From Thermococci archaeon (GTDB lineage: Archaea > Methanobacteriota_B > Thermococci > Thermococcales > Thermococcaceae): a stretch of DNA of 38,215 nt. This document shows positions 19,167 through 27,231 of the stretch, piece by piece. The DNA is taken from assembly GCA_013153595.1 (NCBI GenBank), contig JAADEC010000040.1, forward strand, positions 1 to 38,215, written 5' to 3'. Position 1 is the stretch's first letter. Each line of letters opens with the position of its first letter. Below the pieces are notes generated by a model that saw only the letters and a list, made by a program, of their open reading frames with translations, was not told the origin of the DNA and made no database searches. The translations under genes and the position numbers were made by a program.

Positions 19167-20201
19167 ATGAAGAAGGCGGCCATGTTAGTATCTGTTTTCG
19201 TCCTGTTTGGTGTCTTTGGTTTTGCCATGGTCAGTGCAACCACGGTGGCTGTGGATCTTGCACATGGCGAGAGCACCTTGGGTTTGAACCAGATGATCCC
19301 GGCGATGAAGCAGTACCAGTGGGCTTACTTCGGTTCTCCGGGGCAGCTGCCCTCGAACCTGAGCGTCAAGAACCTTGGAAGCACGATAACGGCCGATGCC
19401 CTCAACGGGGTTGACGTTCTGATACTCGGACAGCCGACCCAGCCCCTCACCATGTCCGAGATAGCGGCCATATCCCAGTGGTTCAAGGAGGGCGGGAAGG
19501 TCCTCTGGATAGCCGGTGACTCGGACTACGGCAGCGGCGTCAAGACCCAGAACAACGTCAACACCATACTCTCAAAGCTCGGTCTCGGAAACCTCCGTGT
19601 TGACCTCTGCTCCGTGTCCGATCCGGTTAGCAACGCGGGCGCAGGCTACCGTGTCGTGGCCTACGACAAGCCCGACAGCAGCACTCCCTACAGGAGCATC
19701 CTCGTGAGAAACCTCCAGCACGACGGTAAGGTTCTCTTCCACGGCCCCGGTCCGGTGGCCTGGGTGGACAGCAACGGAAAGTGGCACAACCTGACCGGTC
19801 CTGTTCCGAGCCTTCACATCTACAGGATAGTCGTCAGCAGCAAGCACGCTAAGATCGTCGAGAACAACATGCCGCAGGCTCACGCTTACACGGCAGGCAA
19901 CACCGGCGTTTACACCCTCATGGCAGCTCAGATAATAAAGCTCAGCAACGGAAAGTACGACGTGCTTATCGTTAGCGGTGAGACTCCGTACGGCGGTTAT
20001 CAGCCGATATGGGACAACGAGTACCACGGCGTGCAGCTCGACGGCCACCAGTTCGTGGAAAACGCGATAAACTGGTCAATAACAACCTCCCAGAAGGGAC
20101 TTCCAACGCAGGCCAGTTCAGGCGGTAAGGGCATCTGCGGTCCGGCCTCCATAGTGGCCCTGGCTCTCGTTCCGCTTCTCCTCTACAGGAGGAGGAAGTG
20201 A
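19167..20201 (+). CDS. secreted CGP-CTERM surface-anchored protein
   Basis: Signal peptide MKKAAMLVSVFVLFGVFGFAMVSA; C-terminal ICGPASIVALALVPLLLYRRRK (CGP-CTERM). Confidence 0.88.
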   Translation: MKKAAMLVSVFVLFGVFGFAMVSATTVAVDLAHGESTLGLNQMIPAMKQYQWAYFGSPGQLPSNLSVKNLGSTITADALNGVDVLILGQPTQPLTMSEIAAISQWFKEGGKVLWIAGDSDYGSGVKTQNNVNTILSKLGLGNLRVDLCSVSDPVSNAGAGYRVVAYDKPDSSTPYRSILVRNLQHDGKVLFHGPGPVAWVDSNGKWHNLTGPVPSLHIYRIVVSSKHAKIVENNMPQAHAYTAGNTGVYTLMAAQIIKLSNGKYDVLIVSGETPYGGYQPIWDNEYHGVQLDGHQFVENAINWSITTSQKGLPTQASSGGKGICGPASIVALALVPLLLYRRRK

Positions 20202-20238
20202 TTCCCACCTTCTTCGTTTTTATTATCCCGCTTCAAAA

Positions 20239-20250
20239 CATTTATAAATG
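20239..20250 (+). promoter_or_regulatory. TATA box of rpl21e (CATTTATAAATG, perfect 12-bp palindrome)
   Basis: TTTATAAA core about 50 nt upstream of the rpl21e ATG (20301). Confidence 0.7.
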
Positions 20251-20300
20251 GGGCTCTGAGAGCTTCTATGAACTCATGTTGATCAAGTGAGGTGATTGAT

Positions 20301-20597
20301 ATGGTTCAGAAGGCACACAGTTTTAGGAGAAAGACGAGAAAGAAGCTCCGCAAGTCTCCAAGAGAGAGGGGACTTCCACCGCTCACGAAGTTCCTCCAGG
20401 AGTTTGAGGTTGGCCAGCGCGTTCACATAGTCATAGAGCCGAGCTACCACAAGGGAATGCCAGATCCGAGGTTTCACGGAAGAACCGGCGTGGTGAGGGG
20501 CAAGCGGGGAGACGCCTACATAGTCGAGGTGACGGATGGAGGAAAGATCAAGACGTTCTTCATTCATCCGGTTCACCTCAGGCCCCAGAAGGGATAA
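20301..20597 (+). CDS. rpl21e: 50S ribosomal protein L21e
   Basis: [68 protein letters not shown] ggtgat upstream of 20301. Confidence 0.97.
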   Translation: MVQKAHSFRRKTRKKLRKSPRERGLPPLTKFLQEFEVGQRVHIVIEPSYHKGMPDPRFHGRTGVVRGKRGDAYIVEVTDGGKIKTFFIHPVHLRPQKG

Positions 20598-20599
20598 AG

Positions 20600-20971
20600 A
20601 TGATAGGAAGGGAGAAGATCGAGGAAAGGTACCTCACCATAGCTGAGGCCAAGGAACTGCTGGAGAGAAGGTACAAGGAGGGGCTCGTTGAGAACCCCGA
20701 GAGACCCGCCGTTGAGGAAGTAAAGTTCAGCATAGAGCACGCTGAGAAGTTTGCAAAGCTGCATCCCGAGGACGCGAGCAAGCTCAAGCAGACTCTCATG
20801 GAGAAGTTTGAGTGGATGGACGAGAGACTGGCGGTCAAGATCGTTGACATAATGCCGAAGGACATGGACGACCTGAGGGTCATATTCTCAAAGGAGACCC
20901 ACCAGCTGACGAAGGAGGAGGGCGAGGAGATCCTGGCCGTACTGGATGAGTACAGGGAGTCGGAGTCATAG
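20600..20971 (+). CDS. rpoF: DNA-directed RNA polymerase subunit F (Rpo4)
   Basis: MIGREKIEERYLTIAEAKELLERRY...LMEKFEWMDERLAVKIVDIMPKDMDDLRVIFSKE; directly after rpl21e. Confidence 0.93.
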   Translation: MIGREKIEERYLTIAEAKELLERRYKEGLVENPERPAVEEVKFSIEHAEKFAKLHPEDASKLKQTLMEKFEWMDERLAVKIVDIMPKDMDDLRVIFSKETHQLTKEEGEEILAVLDEYRESES

Positions 20972-21086
20972 AGGCAGTCCCGTTTTCTGACTTTATTTAC
21001 CCCCGTGCCCGGGCCGTTCCTGTTCTCTCCATCAAAGCTTCAAAAAGGATTAAAAGGTTGAGGGTAATAAAGTTGGGGGGAAAGGA

Positions 21087-21704
21087 ATGGACTATTACAA
21101 GAGGCACTCCTACAGGGAGAGTTTTAAAAAGAAGAGACATGTAGAATACGAGGATTACGCTTACGTACTCGACTACCTGCCCGAGGGGTACATGAACCTG
21201 CAGACGGGCAGGAGAAACGGCATACCCGTGGCCCAGGTGGTGGGTGAAAAGGCCTTCACCCTTCTTGAGATAATCCCCAAGACGGATCTGATGCTCCATG
21301 AGAGGGTCTTCGTTGGAAAGGGAGCCAGGGACAAAGTCCTTAAAATAAACAGAAAGCTCAGCTACGATGATTTAACCGCCACCGCGAAGGCTGAGCTTCC
21401 GTACGTGATAGAGGAGATAATCAAGAACAACGAGAGCAAGTTCGTGAGGTTCTTCAACGAGGCCCCACCGATAACCAACAGGCTCCACAGCCTCGAGCTG
21501 CTTCCGGGCGTTGGCAAGAAGACCATGTGGGAGATAATAGAGGCAAGACAGGAAAAACCGTTCGAGAGCTTCGAGGATCTGAGGCACAGGATAAAGGGGA
21601 TACACGATCCAGTGGTTATGATCGCGAGCAGGATCGTTGAGGAACTGCAGGGGAAGGATAGGTATCAGCTTTTTACGGGTTCCAGGCGCATATTCCGCGC
21701 TTAG
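21087..21704 (+). CDS. DUF655 family protein with helix-hairpin-helix
   Basis: EDYAYVLDYLPEGYMNLQTGRRNGIPVAQVVGEKAFTLLEIIPK...LLPGVGKKTMWEIIEAR; conserved position between rpoF and ksgA. Confidence 0.9.
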   Translation: MDYYKRHSYRESFKKKRHVEYEDYAYVLDYLPEGYMNLQTGRRNGIPVAQVVGEKAFTLLEIIPKTDLMLHERVFVGKGARDKVLKINRKLSYDDLTATAKAELPYVIEEIIKNNESKFVRFFNEAPPITNRLHSLELLPGVGKKTMWEIIEARQEKPFESFEDLRHRIKGIHDPVVMIASRIVEELQGKDRYQLFTGSRRIFRA

Positions 21705-21743
21705 ACGTTCTTACCCACTTCTTACCTTCCAGGAGGTTCCGTG

Positions 21744-22568
21744 ATGCACGGATTTTACGCTCAGAAACCAAGACCAAAGAAGGAGCTGGATCAGCACTTT
21801 CTCGTAGATCAGAGGATAGCGAACAGGATAGTGGAGAGGGCGGAGTTATCCGAAGACGACACAGTCCTTGAGATCGGTCCGGGACTCGGTGTGCTGACGG
21901 AGAGGCTCGTCGCAAGGGCAGGTCTGGTCTACGCCGTGGAGAAGGATGAGAGACTGGCCAGGATGCTTGAGGAACGGCGGATCAAAAATCTCAGGGTTGT
22001 ACATGGAGATGCCCTGAGGGTTGAACTGCCGGAGTTCAACAAGGTCGTTTCAAACCTTCCCTACTCGATATCATCTCCCATAACGTTCAGGCTGATCAGA
22101 CACGGATTCGAACGTGCGGTTCTCATGTACCAGCTTGAGTTCGGAAGGCGCCTCGTCGCAACTCCCGGCAGCCGTGAGTACTCGCGCCTGTCGGTGATGG
22201 TACAGGCCGTTGCGAGGGTCGAGATAGCCGAAAAGGTCAGCCGAAACGCTTTCAGGCCAAGGCCCAAGGTTGATTCCGCCGTGGTCATTATGGAGCCCAG
22301 ACCGAAGACGGAGCGCATAGAGCTGGACGGTACGCTGGTTAAGATGCTCTTCCAGCACAGGCGGAAGAAAGCCGCCAACGCGTTCATGGACTCACGCCAC
22401 CTCCTCAACCTCAGCAAGGAGGAAGCAGGCGATGTTATCAGGGACATGCCTCACAGGGACAGGCGGGTGTTCACGCTGTCCCCCGAGGAGATACTCGAGA
22501 TTCAGAACCACGTGATGGAGATCTTGGGTGATAAGCTTGAGGGTAGTCCTGATAGACGCGTACACTGA
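21744..22568 (+). CDS. rsmA: 16S rRNA dimethyladenosine transferase (KsgA/Dim1)
   Basis: PKKELDQHFLVDQRIANRIVERAELSEDDTVLEIGPGLGVLTERL...VVSNLPYSISSPITFRLI. Confidence 0.95.
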   Translation: MHGFYAQKPRPKKELDQHFLVDQRIANRIVERAELSEDDTVLEIGPGLGVLTERLVARAGLVYAVEKDERLARMLEERRIKNLRVVHGDALRVELPEFNKVVSNLPYSISSPITFRLIRHGFERAVLMYQLEFGRRLVATPGSREYSRLSVMVQAVARVEIAEKVSRNAFRPRPKVDSAVVIMEPRPKTERIELDGTLVKMLFQHRRKKAANAFMDSRHLLNLSKEEAGDVIRDMPHRDRRVFTLSPEEILEIQNHVMEILGDKLEGSPDRRVH

Positions 22569-24303
22569 TGAGCCTGCGGGGCTCGGCGTCCCGCCCTACC
22601 TCGGGATATACCCGCGGTACGCCTACGGGGCTGTAAAGACCGCCCTCCCTGAGGCCGATGTAACGTACCTGACCGTGGACGAGGTCAGACTCCTGACAGG
22701 GAGAGGGCCCGATCCCGATTCGGATCTCAACGTTAAAAAGAACCTAACGGCCACGAGCGTGAGGAACGCTCTAAACAGGGCCGACGTTGTGGTATGGATA
22801 GGGGGCCTTCACACCCCAGGAAAGTACCTCTCGGCGGTCCCAGGCAGTCTGAAGGATGCGGAGGAGCTGTTTAAGGGTGGGGTCGTCAGGGGAGATGCCG
22901 TCACAGTGCTCGGAGGTCCAACGTTCATGGGGTCGGCCCTGTACGGAGGCATGAAGGTAAGGAGCAGCGACATCCGATCCCTTGAGGAGACGTTTGACTA
23001 CGTCGTAAGCGGGGATCTTGAGGCCTTTCTTCATGATCTCGTGTCCCGCGGGGATGCAGACACGGATAGGATGAGGAGCTACGATGAGCTCAGGGATTAC
23101 GCAACGAAGGGAGCGGAGGTGGTCCTCCAGCATCCGGGTTATCCTGACAGGCTGATAATTGAGATCGAGACCCAGAGAGGGTGCCCCAAGGCGATGGGAA
23201 TAGGAGGATGCTCATTCTGCACCGAACCCGTGAGGTATCCCACCGTGGAGAACCGACCGATCGAGGACGTCGCCGCGGAGGTTGGCGCGATCTACAGGAT
23301 GGGCGTGCGGCGGTTCAGACTGGGTAGACAGAGCTGCATATTCTCATACATGGCGGAACCGGACGGGAGGGTGCCGGTACCGAACCCCGACGCGGTCGTG
23401 AGGCTCTTCAGAGAGGTCAGAAGAGCTGCCCCCGATCCCCTGACCCTTCACGCGGACAACGCCAACCCGGCCGTCATAGCGAACTACCCTGGAGAATCGG
23501 AGATCATCGCCAGGGCGATGGTGCGGTACGGAACCCCCGGGAACGTCGTCGCCTTTGGTCTGGAGAGCGCGGATCCAGAGGTGGCCAGAATCAACAACCT
23601 GAACGCAACCCCCGAGGAAACCAGAGAGGCCGTGAGGCTCCTCAACAGAATCGGCGGTGTCAGGGGACCCAACGGAATGCCATGGCTCCTGCCGGGCATA
23701 AACCTGCTGTTTGGCCTCCCGGGGGAGAGAAAACGAAGCTACGAGCTGACTTTTGAGTTTCTAAGGAGCCTGCTCGACGAGGGACTGATGGTCAGGCGTA
23801 TAAACATCAGGCAGGTGGTGGTGTTTCCCGGGACGCCCCTGTGGAACATGAAAACACGTGTGGACGCCCACAAGCGCCTCTTTCAGCATTATAAGTACAA
23901 GATACGCCACGAGATAGACCTCCCGATGCTGAGAAGGGTCGTCCCTGCGGGAACGATACTGAGGGGCGTTCTGACGGAGGTTCACAGGAGGGAAAAGGGT
24001 CTAACGTACGGGAGGCAGATCGGCAGCTACCCGATACTCGTGGGCATCCCCAAGATCGTTGAACTCGGGCGGTTTTATAACGTTATGGTGGTCGATCACG
24101 GCTTCAGAAGTGTGACCGGTCTGGTACTGCCGATAGATGTAAATAGGGAGAGCCCCAAAATCCTCCGGCTGATACCGGGAATCGGACGAAAGAAGCTGGC
24201 GGAGATACTCAGAAACAGACCGTTCAGGTCTCCTGCCGAGTTCTTTGCCGTGGCCGGCGATCAGGTCAGAAAACTGCTGGAGGGTAACGTGTTAGCGAGC
24301 TGA
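22528..24303 (+). CDS. radical SAM protein with C-terminal helix-hairpin-helix (COG1031-like)
   Basis: QRGCPKAMGIGGCSFCTEPVRYPTVENRP (C-x8-C-x2-C cluster), TIM-barrel-like LHADNANP...VAFGLESADPEVA, C-terminal LIPGIGRKKLAEILRNRPF HhH. GTG start overlaps rsmA. Confidence 0.88.
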   Translation: MISLRVVLIDAYTDEPAGLGVPPYLGIYPRYAYGAVKTALPEADVTYLTVDEVRLLTGRGPDPDSDLNVKKNLTATSVRNALNRADVVVWIGGLHTPGKYLSAVPGSLKDAEELFKGGVVRGDAVTVLGGPTFMGSALYGGMKVRSSDIRSLEETFDYVVSGDLEAFLHDLVSRGDADTDRMRSYDELRDYATKGAEVVLQHPGYPDRLIIEIETQRGCPKAMGIGGCSFCTEPVRYPTVENRPIEDVAAEVGAIYRMGVRRFRLGRQSCIFSYMAEPDGRVPVPNPDAVVRLFREVRRAAPDPLTLHADNANPAVIANYPGESEIIARAMVRYGTPGNVVAFGLESADPEVARINNLNATPEETREAVRLLNRIGGVRGPNGMPWLLPGINLLFGLPGERKRSYELTFEFLRSLLDEGLMVRRINIRQVVVFPGTPLWNMKTRVDAHKRLFQHYKYKIRHEIDLPMLRRVVPAGTILRGVLTEVHRREKGLTYGRQIGSYPILVGIPKIVELGRFYNVMVVDHGFRSVTGLVLPIDVNRESPKILRLIPGIGRKKLAEILRNRPFRSPAEFFAVAGDQVRKLLEGNVLAS

Positions 24304-24315
24304 GGGGGTGTGCTT

Positions 24316-24744
24316 ATGAAGTCTGAATCAGACGTCTCCTGCAAGCAGAAGACCCATCCACTGGCGAGCAAAAGGCTCGTCGGTGTTCCCGTTCGCATAG
24401 AGGAGGGAAGGGCCGAAGTCGTTCTGAGGGCGATTGACGAGATGGCGGTTGATGAGTACGGTCTGGTTCACGGGGGATTCACATTTGGAGTGGCGGACTA
24501 CGCAGCCATGCTCGCCGTCAACGAGCCCAACGTCGTCATCTGGAAGGCTGAGTGCACGTTCACGAAACCCGTCAGAGTCGGCGATGAGATGAGGGCCGTT
24601 GCGGAGGTTGAGGAGAGGGAAGGAAAACGGAGGGTGGTCAGCGTGACCGTCAGGACCGCCAAGGGCGTGGTCTTTGAGGGCAGGTTCACATGTTACGTAC
24701 CGGACAACCACGTCCTGCTCCGGAGAAAGGGGGATGAGAGATGA
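24316..24744 (+). CDS. hotdog-fold thioesterase (PaaI-like)
   Basis: DEYGLVHGGFTFGVADYAAMLAVNEPNVVIWKAECTFTKPVRVGDEMRAVAEV. Confidence 0.85.
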   Translation: MKSESDVSCKQKTHPLASKRLVGVPVRIEEGRAEVVLRAIDEMAVDEYGLVHGGFTFGVADYAAMLAVNEPNVVIWKAECTFTKPVRVGDEMRAVAEVEEREGKRRVVSVTVRTAKGVVFEGRFTCYVPDNHVLLRRKGDER

Positions 24745-25841
24745 GGCGAGCCACGGGGGAAATCACGGCAGGAAGTGTTGCAACGGTGCTCCTGGTACTG
24801 ATGGCACTCGCAGGAGCCGTCTCAGCCCAGCAGTTCGACGGTCACTACCCCTCCCTAACGGTGTACTCAAACGGCTACGTCCAGGTCAGGGAGGTCGTCA
24901 GCGTGGAGAACAGCTCCGTGGTGAGCATTCCCACCATTGGAGGGCACGTCGAGGGCGTTACCGTGACCACTTGGAACGGAACTCCCGTGCCATTCCAGCT
25001 GAAAAACGGCACGATTGTGGCGTTTCCGGGCCCGGGTGTGGAGTCTCTGAACGTGTCGTACTACACGCCCGACCTGACCACGAAGAAGGGGATAGTGTGG
25101 ACACTGTCTGTGAGGAACATGTCAACGCCGTTCTGGGTTATACTGCCGTCAAACGCTGTTATCGTTGACCTGAGCAGCGTTCCTCTCAGGATACACGGCA
25201 ACACACTGCTGATGCCGCGGGGAAATCAGAACGTCTCGTACATACTTCAGTACAGCACCAGCACGACGAGCAGTACGACGACATCTTCATCGTCCACCTC
25301 CACATCCACGTCCATGCCCACCTCCTCATCAACGAGCACCAGGACGAGCAGCGTGAGCACGAGCACGGGTACAAATACAAACACAGGATCCAGCGGAACG
25401 TCAACCACGCATTCCACGAGCTGCCATACGTCCGCTACATCCTCCACCACGCCGTCGGCACCCTCCAACACCACCGCGGGGAGCACTGGCGGCGGGAGCG
25501 GCGGAACCAGAAACGTGCTCGTGGGGATCGCGTGCGCGGCAGCCGGCGCTGGCCTCATAGCGGTCGCCCTTTCGAAGCGGCGGAAGCGGCCGAGCCGGGA
25601 GGAGTTCATCGAGAGGATAAACAGCCCCGAGCTGGACCTGAACGAAGACGAGAAGAGGGCCCTCCTCTACGTTTACGACAGGGGAGGCAGAGCAAGCCAG
25701 GCGGAGGTGAGAGAGGCGCTTGAGCTTCCAAAGACCACCGCCTGGAGGATGTTCAGGAGGCTCGAGGAGAAGGGCCTGATAAGGGTCATCAAAAGAAAGA
25801 AGGGAAACGTTATAGAGCTGATATGGAAACCAGAAAAATGA
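24741..25841 (+). CDS. membrane-anchored protein: ectodomain, Ser/Thr-rich stalk, TM, cytoplasmic winged helix
   Basis: Signal-like N-terminus, about 80-aa S/T tract, TM VLVGIACAAAGAGLIAVALSKRRKR, C-terminal DRGGRASQAEVREALELPKTTAWRMFRRLEEKGLIRVIKRKKGN wHTH. Confidence 0.85.
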   Translation: MRRATGEITAGSVATVLLVLMALAGAVSAQQFDGHYPSLTVYSNGYVQVREVVSVENSSVVSIPTIGGHVEGVTVTTWNGTPVPFQLKNGTIVAFPGPGVESLNVSYYTPDLTTKKGIVWTLSVRNMSTPFWVILPSNAVIVDLSSVPLRIHGNTLLMPRGNQNVSYILQYSTSTTSSTTTSSSSTSTSTSMPTSSSTSTRTSSVSTSTGTNTNTGSSGTSTTHSTSCHTSATSSTTPSAPSNTTAGSTGGGSGGTRNVLVGIACAAAGAGLIAVALSKRRKRPSREEFIERINSPELDLNEDEKRALLYVYDRGGRASQAEVREALELPKTTAWRMFRRLEEKGLIRVIKRKKGNVIELIWKPEK

Positions 25842-25869
25842 CCTTCATATCACAGATGGAGACTATGCG

Positions 25870-25904
25870 AACCAAAAGGTTTATATATTCAAACCATCAA
25901 GGTT
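25870..25904 (+). promoter_or_regulatory. peroxiredoxin promoter with TATA box and two flanking AACC-N4/5-GGTT dyads
   Basis: aaccaaaaggtttatatattcaaaccatcaaggtt about 30 nt upstream of ATG 25932. Confidence 0.6.
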
Positions 25905-25931
25905 TTAATGAGAAATCAAGGGGTGATGGAT

Positions 25932-26582
25932 ATGGTGGTTATAGGAGAGAAGTTCCCGGAAGTTGAGGTGAACACGACCCACGGCAGGATAAAGCTGCCC
26001 GACTACTTCAACGAGAAGGGCAAGTGGTTCGTTCTGTTCAGCCACCCGGCCGACTTCACGCCGGTCTGTACAACGGAGTTCTACGCGATGCAGAAGCGCG
26101 TGGAGGAGTTCAGGAAGCTCGGCGTCGAGCCCATCGGGCTGAGCGTTGACCAGGTCTTCAGCCACCTCAAGTGGATGGAGTGGATTAAGGACAACCTCGG
26201 GGTCGAGATAAGCTTCCCGGTCATAGCCGACGACCGCGGCGACCTCGCAGAGGCCCTCGGTATGATACCAAGCGGCGCCACCATTACGGCTAGGGCAGTC
26301 TTCGTCGTGGACGACAAGGGCGTCATCCGCGCGATAGTCTACTACCCTGCCGAGGTCGGCAGGGACTGGGACGAGATACTCCGCCTTGTGAAGGCCCTCA
26401 AGGTCAGCGACGAGAAAGGCGTTGCGCTCCCGCACAAGTGGCCCAACAACGAGCTCATCGGCGACCGCGCCATAGTGCCGCCAGCGGCCAGCGTCGAGGA
26501 GATCAAGGCCAGAGAGGAAGCCAAGGCCAAGGGCGAGATCGAGTGCTACGACTGGTGGTTCTGCCACAAGAAGCTCGAGTGA
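25932..26582 (+). CDS. peroxiredoxin (Prx6-type, archaeal TPx)
   Basis: [26 protein letters not shown]...[18 protein letters not shown] peroxidatic Cys; resolving Cys region [13 protein letters not shown]. Confidence 0.96.
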   Translation: MVVIGEKFPEVEVNTTHGRIKLPDYFNEKGKWFVLFSHPADFTPVCTTEFYAMQKRVEEFRKLGVEPIGLSVDQVFSHLKWMEWIKDNLGVEISFPVIADDRGDLAEALGMIPSGATITARAVFVVDDKGVIRAIVYYPAEVGRDWDEILRLVKALKVSDEKGVALPHKWPNNELIGDRAIVPPAASVEEIKAREEAKAKGEIECYDWWFCHKKLE

Positions 26583-26602
26583 GCCTTCTTTCCTTATTCT
26601 TA

Positions 26603-27231
26603 TTATTCTTCAATTCTCTCAAGCGATTTCAATGTATCAACAAGCGGTTTGAACGCGATTTCTAAGTTCTCCAACTTGCACGATAGAATGAATTTTGTGA
26701 GTGTTTTGTACCCGTACGTGCGAATGATCGTCAGTATCTGGCTTTTTAAACTTTTAACGTCGGAGTGCTTGAGTTCGATCGCATCTCTTCCGAGCTCAAG
26801 GTTGATGAGCTTCCCAACCCATTCCTCAATAGCAACCCTATCACCCTGCACAACGATATACACCTTAACGGTGTCTGTACTAACAACGTAGGGATTTGAC
26901 CCGGTAATGCTATATTCCCCGAAGAGCCTTTTACATAGTGTTTGTTAAGGTCCTCAGGATCAAAATGCTCCTTATCAACCAAAAGGAGGTATCTGGTGTG
27001 CCCGGTGAGTTCGTGGACTTTTAGAACCGACTTAAGAACGTTCAGGCCTGTTTTCTTTGACAGTGGACCTTTCGGAAAAAGGAGAGCCTTATCTCCACCG
27101 TTGTATCTCTCCGCAATTGCAGGAAGCACCTTCTCCTCAGTACGGCCGTCCCCTGTCAGAACAACGGCGATGACCTTAGTGCCTGCAGAGGACTGCTTGA
27201 GAACCCTCACGAGAGACACCTCAGATATCAA
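26603..27231 (-). pseudogene. TOPRIM-like (DUF3226/DUF4276-type) protein with internal frameshift
   Basis: ORFs 26746..27231 and 26603..26863 read as one protein if one A is added to the run complementary to 26929-26932: ...EDLNKHYVKRLFGEYSITGSNPYVVSTDTVKVYIVVQGDRVAIEEWVGKLINLELGRDAIELKHSDVK.... TOPRIM-like GDGRTEEKVLP and LLLVDKEHFD. Confidence 0.75.

Noticed and set aside
25255-25500. Simple repeats (agcacsagcacg-like) that could be read as a microsatellite
   Set aside because: They encode the Ser/Thr stalk of the 24741..25841 protein; codons are mixed, so this is protein-level low complexity, not a DNA repeat array.
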